A stretch of 6,828 nucleotides of DNA from Phenylobacterium sp. GTDB taxonomy: Bacteria > Pseudomonadota > Alphaproteobacteria > Caulobacterales > Caulobacteraceae. Shown piece after piece: positions 3,828 through 6,828 of the stretch. A program made the position numbers and the translations under genes. The notes beneath the pieces are model-generated. The model was not told the DNA's origin. It did not search any database and was given only the letters and a program-made list of their open reading frames with translations. The DNA lies in assembly GCA_019264505.1 (NCBI GenBank), contig JAHUZY010000216.1, positions 1 to 6,828 of the forward strand, written 5' to 3'. Every line of letters begins with the position of its first letter. Position 1 is the first letter of the stretch.

Positions 3828-4924
3828 TGCTGCGCCCTGGCCAGCCCGCGCCTTGGTTCACGACGGGCTCCCCGATCAATCCTGAGTTCGCTTTCGGCAG
3901 CCTCGGGGGCTATTTCATCCTGCTTCTGTTTCTCCCGGAGGCGGCCGAGGCCCGGGTAGACGTTCTGACGAAGCTCCGCGACAGCAGCGAGGTCCGCGCG
4001 CGCAAGAACATCCCGGCGTTCGCCGTGGCCCGCGACGCCGAGACCATCGGGACGGCGCAGAACGAGCCTGGCCTCTACTGGTTCTTCGACCCCAGCGGCG
4101 CTGTGAGCCGGCTGTATCATGCCCTGAGCGCCGATGGCGTCCCTAACCCGCACTGGGTCCTGGTCGATCCGTCCATGCGCATCTATGCCGTCGCAGGGCT
4201 TGAGCAGACTGACCGCTTCCTGGGCGTCGTCGCCCAACTGCCGGCGCCGGACGAGCATGCGGGCGTGCCATTGCATGCCCCGGTTCTGATCGTGCCGCGC
4301 GTATTTGAACCCGACCTCTGTCGGCGCCTCATCCAGTTCTATGACGACCATGGCGGCACGCCATCGGGAGTCATGCGGGAGGTCCAGGGCAAGACCGTAC
4401 CGATCATGGACTCCACCAAGCGCCGCCGTGACGCGATGATCGAGGATGAGACGCTCCAGGCTCTGGTGCGCCACCGCATGCAATCTCGCCTGCTGCCGGA
4501 GATCCGGAAGGCCTTCCAGTTCCAGGTCAGCCGGGTGGAGCGCTATATGGTCGCCTGCTACGACTCCGAGGGCGGCGGCTATTTCAAACCGCATCGCGAC
4601 AACACCACGGCCGGCACAGCCCACCGGCGCTTCGCCTGCTCGATCAATCTCAACGCGGAGGCCCATGCGGGCGGAGACCTCAGGTTCCCGGAATTCGGCG
4701 CCAGGACCTACCGGCCCCCGACCGGCGGCGCGGTGATCTTCTCCTGCTCGCTGCTGCATGAGGCGACGCCCGTCACCCAGGGCCGACGCTACTGTTTCCT
4801 GCCCTTCTTCTATGACGAGGCCGGAGCGCAGGTGCGCGCGGCCTATCTGGCGTCGGTTGAGGCCGAGGATGCGTCAACCCCCGCAGAACGGCCGGCCGCG
4901 GCTCTTGAGCGGCGGCAGGCCTGA
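3827..4924 (+). CDS. Redoxin-like domain fused to 2OG-Fe(II) dioxygenase (prolyl 4-hydroxylase-like)
   Basis: The product is 365 aa. Residues 1-140 resemble a peroxiredoxin/AhpC-TSA fold: LRPGQPAPWF start, GGYFILLLFLP strand, FAVARD, FFDPSGAVSRLYHA, WVLVDPSMRIYAVAG. The peroxidatic cysteine expected after FLP is missing (EAAEARVDV), so peroxidase activity is unlikely. Residues about 150-331 form a double-stranded beta-helix oxygenase with the iron ligands His256 and Asp258 (KPHRDN) and His311 (LLHEATPV), and Arg320/Arg321 to bind 2-oxoglutarate. RYMVACYDSEGGGYFKPHRDN matches the P4Hc-type pattern. It should be a cytoplasmic Fe(II)/2OG hydroxylase; the substrate, protein or small molecule, is unknown. 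The alternative TTG start at 3722 would add an Arg/Pro-rich stretch unlike the family. It is convergent with the photolyase, six bases apart. Confidence 0.85.
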   Translation: MLRPGQPAPWFTTGSPINPEFAFGSLGGYFILLLFLPEAAEARVDVLTKLRDSSEVRARKNIPAFAVARDAETIGTAQNEPGLYWFFDPSGAVSRLYHALSADGVPNPHWVLVDPSMRIYAVAGLEQTDRFLGVVAQLPAPDEHAGVPLHAPVLIVPRVFEPDLCRRLIQFYDDHGGTPSGVMREVQGKTVPIMDSTKRRRDAMIEDETLQALVRHRMQSRLLPEIRKAFQFQVSRVERYMVACYDSEGGGYFKPHRDNTTAGTAHRRFACSINLNAEAHAGGDLRFPEFGARTYRPPTGGAVIFSCSLLHEATPVTQGRRYCFLPFFYDEAGAQVRAAYLASVEAEDASTPAERPAAALERRQA

Positions 4925-4936
4925 GGGGACTCAGGC
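4919..4936. terminator. Bidirectional hairpin over both convergent stop codons
   Basis: GCCTGAG (4919-4925) and CTCAGGC (4930-4936) form a perfect 7-bp stem with a GGGA loop. The stem contains the oxygenase stop (TGA, 4922-4924) and the photolyase stop (TCA on the plus strand, 4931-4933). It probably serves as a shared terminator or 3'-end stabiliser, though no T-run follows on either strand. Confidence 0.45.
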
Positions 4937-6304
4937 TTCGGCCGCCGCCAGGCGACGCACCTGCCGCACATAGGCCTCGGCGTCGAAGCTCTTGAAGGTG
5001 TTGGGGCCCATGGACCGGACCGTCCCGAAAACCGGCTGAGGCGGCCAGGGGCGATCGTGAAGCCCGAAGATCCAGCCCACATTGGCGTAGGAATTGGCGT
5101 CGCGGCCGTCCAGCAGGTAGCGGTTGTTGAGGGCCAGCACCGTGGCGAAGGCCTCCTGAGGCGTCGCCGACCACTGCAGGATCTTCTTGCCCCAGTACAT
5201 GCGCAGGCGGTTGTGCATGTAGCCGGTGACCTTCATCTCGGTCATGGCGGCGTTCCAATAGGGGTCATGGGTCGCCGCGGCGTCGAACGCCTCGTAGTCA
5301 TAGAGATGCGGGCGGGGATCACTGGCCGCGGCCTCCAGCGTGGCGCGCGCCCAGGCCGGCAATCCCTCATAGCGGTCATAGTCGGGCGACCACCAGACGT
5401 GGTTGATCGCCAGCTCACGGCGGACGATCAGTTCTTCAAGATACGCGGCCCGCGCTTCAGGTGCGCCGGCCTGCGCGTGGCGCACCGCCAGGGCGATCTC
5501 CACCGGCGAAATCTGGCCGAAGTGCAGGTAGGGACTGAGATAGGAGACCGCCTCGGCCTCAGGCTTGCCCCTGGCTGCGCCGTAGTCGCCAAGCGCGGCG
5601 TCGACAAACCTGGCCAGCCTGGCGCGGGCCTCCCCCTCCCCGCCCCGAAACCGCCGCACCGGCGCACAGCTATGGTCAAGGCGCAGGGTCTTCAGGATGG
5701 CCGGGACGTCGGACAGGTCGAAATCAGAGGCGAGGCCAAGGTCCCCGGGGCGCGCCACCGGCCCTGGCTGTAGCGGGGCGATATAGTCCTCCATGACCCG
5801 CTGAATACGGGGTCGGATCGTGCGCGCCGCATACTCGTGCTTGTTGGAGACCTGAGCGATGGGGGCGACCACGTCCCCTTCGACCCGGATGAATCGTCGA
5901 TCCATCCCCTCGGCCAACTGACGCCGCCACAGCCTTGGCACGCGCAGATAGCCGGCATCGCACACCACCAGAACGGCGTCCTGCGACAGGCTCAGCGCAA
6001 CCGTGTCCGGCGCGCCACGACGAAGCACGAAGCTGATCCCCCGCGCCGCCAACCGCCGCCGCACCTCAGCGAGACCTTCGAGCATGAAGGCGTAGTGCCT
6101 GGCGTTGGCCTCCGGATAGTCATCGGTCAGACCAAAGGCGACCACCAGCGGGAGATCGCGCTGGTTGGCCGCCTCCAGGGCGTATTCGAGGGCGGGATTG
6201 AAGTCCGCTCTCTGCGACGACTGCATCCAGTAGAGGACGTAACGTCCCTCGGGATTCTCCGGCGCGTCCTTCAAGGGACGCACGCGGGCGCCTTCGATGG
6301 GCAT
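4931..6304 (-). CDS. phr: Class II CPD photolyase (deoxyribodipyrimidine photo-lyase)
   Basis: The product is 457 aa, the usual size for class II photolyases, which repair cyclobutane pyrimidine dimers with light and reduced FAD. The N-terminal Rossmann-like domain shows class II signatures YVLYWMQSSQRADFNPALEY (22-41) and YPEANARHYAFMLEGL (63-78). The FAD-binding helical domain has SYLSPYLHFGQIS (254-266), EELIVRRELAINH (290-302), HNRLRMYWGKKILQW (364-378) and DGRDANSYANVGWIFGLHDRPW around 399-420. Trp350, Trp371 and Trp378 have the 21- and 7-residue spacing of the class II electron-transfer triad known from Methanosarcina mazei (Trp360, Trp381, Trp388), which supports photoreduction being intact. 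The start at 6304 lies 14 bp after the ydbL stop and lacks a Shine-Dalgarno, so translation probably depends on coupling to ydbL. No separate promoter is seen. Confidence 0.95.
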   Translation of the reverse strand: MPIEGARVRPLKDAPENPEGRYVLYWMQSSQRADFNPALEYALEAANQRDLPLVVAFGLTDDYPEANARHYAFMLEGLAEVRRRLAARGISFVLRRGAPDTVALSLSQDAVLVVCDAGYLRVPRLWRRQLAEGMDRRFIRVEGDVVAPIAQVSNKHEYAARTIRPRIQRVMEDYIAPLQPGPVARPGDLGLASDFDLSDVPAILKTLRLDHSCAPVRRFRGGEGEARARLARFVDAALGDYGAARGKPEAEAVSYLSPYLHFGQISPVEIALAVRHAQAGAPEARAAYLEELIVRRELAINHVWWSPDYDRYEGLPAWARATLEAAASDPRPHLYDYEAFDAAATHDPYWNAAMTEMKVTGYMHNRLRMYWGKKILQWSATPQEAFATVLALNNRYLLDGRDANSYANVGWIFGLHDRPWPPQPVFGTVRSMGPNTFKSFDAEAYVRQVRRLAAAEA

Positions 6305-6318
6305 GGATCAGCGGGTCG

Positions 6319-6699
6319 CTACTTGCGCACCCAGGCGCCGGTGGACGACTGATAGTACTCCCCCGGCCGCAGGCGCGTGCTGACCACCTCGGTGAAGGCG
6401 GCGGCTCCGGCCGCAGCGACCGTCACGCCGTTGCGGGCGGCGGCCTGACGGTAGAGCTGCGAGCGACCGGCGTTGATCTCATTGACCGCCGCCTCAAGGG
6501 CCGGATCGGTGTTGGCGCCGACGAACCCGAGCAGGCCGTCATTGCGTTCGCCCACGGCGCCCTGCGCCTTGGCGGCGTCCACGAGGGCCTTGGCTTCTGC
6601 GGTCTGGGCTACGGCCGCCCCGGCGGCGATCCCGACGGTGGCGACACCCGCGGCGCCGAGCATGGCGACGGCGAGAGCCAGGTATTTCATACGGGTCAT
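6319..6699 (-). CDS. ydbL: YdbL-family (DUF1318) periplasmic protein
   Basis: The product is 126 aa from the chosen start at 6699; an in-frame ATG at 6705 adds two residues. AGGGG (6710-6706 on the minus strand) is six bases from ATG 6699, the better spacing. A signal peptide (MTRMKYLALAVAMLG, long Ala/Gly/Val core, probable cleavage after AVA near residue 32) is followed by the DUF1318 pattern: AKALVDAAKAQGAVGERNDG, ALEAAVNEINAGRSQLYRQA, NGVTV, and the ending RLRPGEYYQSSTGAWVRK. In E. coli, YdbL is encoded with the lipoprotein YnbE and the AsmA-like protein YdbH, which form an envelope-spanning bridge implicated in outer-membrane lipid homeostasis; YdbL is the accessory periplasmic partner. 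The Shine-Dalgarno overlaps the ynbE stop codon, indicating a tight operon. Confidence 0.87.
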   Translation of the reverse strand: MTRMKYLALAVAMLGAAGVATVGIAAGAAVAQTAEAKALVDAAKAQGAVGERNDGLLGFVGANTDPALEAAVNEINAGRSQLYRQAAARNGVTVAAAGAAAFTEVVSTRLRPGEYYQSSTGAWVRK

Positions 6700-6708
6700 G
6701 AGCATCCC

Positions 6709-6828
6709 CTAGAACAGGTTCGGATTCTGCTGGATCAGCGCCTTGACGTCCTCGTCCAGGCGGACGCGCACGTCAGCGTCCAGCTTTGCATAGATGGTGA
6801 TCGGATCGACCTGGACCCGCACGGTGGG
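6709..6828 (-). CDS. ynbE: YnbE-like outer-membrane lipoprotein, C-terminal part (cut by right edge)
   Basis: The 39 visible residues end at TAG (6711-6709). They read PTVRVQVDPITIYAKLDADV, then RVRLDEDVKALIQQNPNLF. The pattern P-I-T-I-x-x-K-(I/L)-x-x-x-(V/I), then D-x-D-V-x-x-L and a terminal LF, matches the C-terminus of E. coli YnbE. The signal peptide and lipobox cysteine lie beyond the edge and cannot be checked. Position immediately upstream of ydbL on the same strand is the conserved ydbH-ynbE-ydbL order and strongly supports the call; ydbH is expected just outside the window. Confidence 0.82.
   Translation of the reverse strand, partial: PTVRVQVDPITIYAKLDADVRVRLDEDVKALIQQNPNLF

Noticed and set aside
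3755..4759. 334-codon minus-strand open frame opposite the oxygenase.
   Set aside because: The plus strand encodes an intact oxygenase with all ligands; the antisense product has no domain and no ribosome site, and is a shadow of GC-rich codon use.
5057..5773. Plus-strand open frame opposite the photolyase.
   Set aside because: The photolyase on the minus strand is unambiguous. The antisense frame is Gly/Arg/Val-rich with no family resemblance.
1..6828. CRISPR array, tRNA or rRNA gene, transposase or attachment site.
   Set aside because: No regularly spaced repeats, cloverleaf, rRNA motif, transposase motif or terminal-repeat pair was seen. The inverted repeats found are short and single-locus as far as this window shows.

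Overview
The window is GC-rich, with compact operons, short intergenic gaps and strong third-position G/C bias. The gene set (short KdpD/KdpE pair, class II photolyase, YnbE/YdbL, a redoxin-like domain fused to a 2OG-Fe(II) oxygenase) and several apparently leaderless starts suggest an alphaproteobacterium, most likely of the Caulobacterales type (Caulobacter/Brevundimonas/Phenylobacterium). That placement is inference from gene content and style, not from a marker gene. No rRNA, tRNA, CRISPR array, insertion sequence or prophage signature is visible.

Layout, left to right. (1) 1-688: a TetR-family regulator gene, reading left and cut by the window edge, diverges from a small ArsR-family regulator with a C-terminal cysteine cluster. 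Each has a promoter whose predicted +1 coincides with the ATG, overlapped by an inverted repeat, as expected for autorepressed, leaderless regulator genes. A terminator hairpin closes the arsR-like gene. (2) 776-1353, plus strand: an unrecognised 69-aa hydrophilic protein followed by a single-domain HPF/RaiA ribosome-hibernation protein. (3) 1372-3542, minus strand: a KdpE-like response regulator and a KdpD-like sensor kinase joined by an ATGA overlap. The kinase lacks the N-terminal cytoplasmic half of canonical KdpD, and no kdpFABC genes are in the window. (4) 3543-3773: a structured divergent intergenic region with a perfect 16-bp inverted repeat, a tandem 9-bp direct repeat at 11-bp pitch and a -10-like TATAAG. 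(5) 3774-4924, plus strand: a 17-codon upstream ORF with a strong Shine-Dalgarno, fused by a TGATG stop/start to a redoxin-like/2OG-Fe(II) dioxygenase gene. (6) 4931-6828, minus strand: ynbE-like (partial) - ydbL - class II CPD photolyase, apparently co-transcribed, with ydbH probably beyond the right edge.

The genes are mainly regulatory and stress-related: two one-component regulators, a two-component system, ribosome hibernation, DNA photorepair, envelope lipid homeostasis and an oxygenase. The most unusual signal is at RNA level. Three separate Shine-Dalgarno sequences (genes at 776, 1030 and 3774) lie inside predicted stems. Two are short local hairpins resembling RNA thermometers or other translational switches, and one is a longer-range pairing that would couple hpf translation to the gene upstream. 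The 3774 hairpin controls a leader ORF whose stop overlaps the oxygenase start. These structures were read by eye; no folding energies or alignments were computed.
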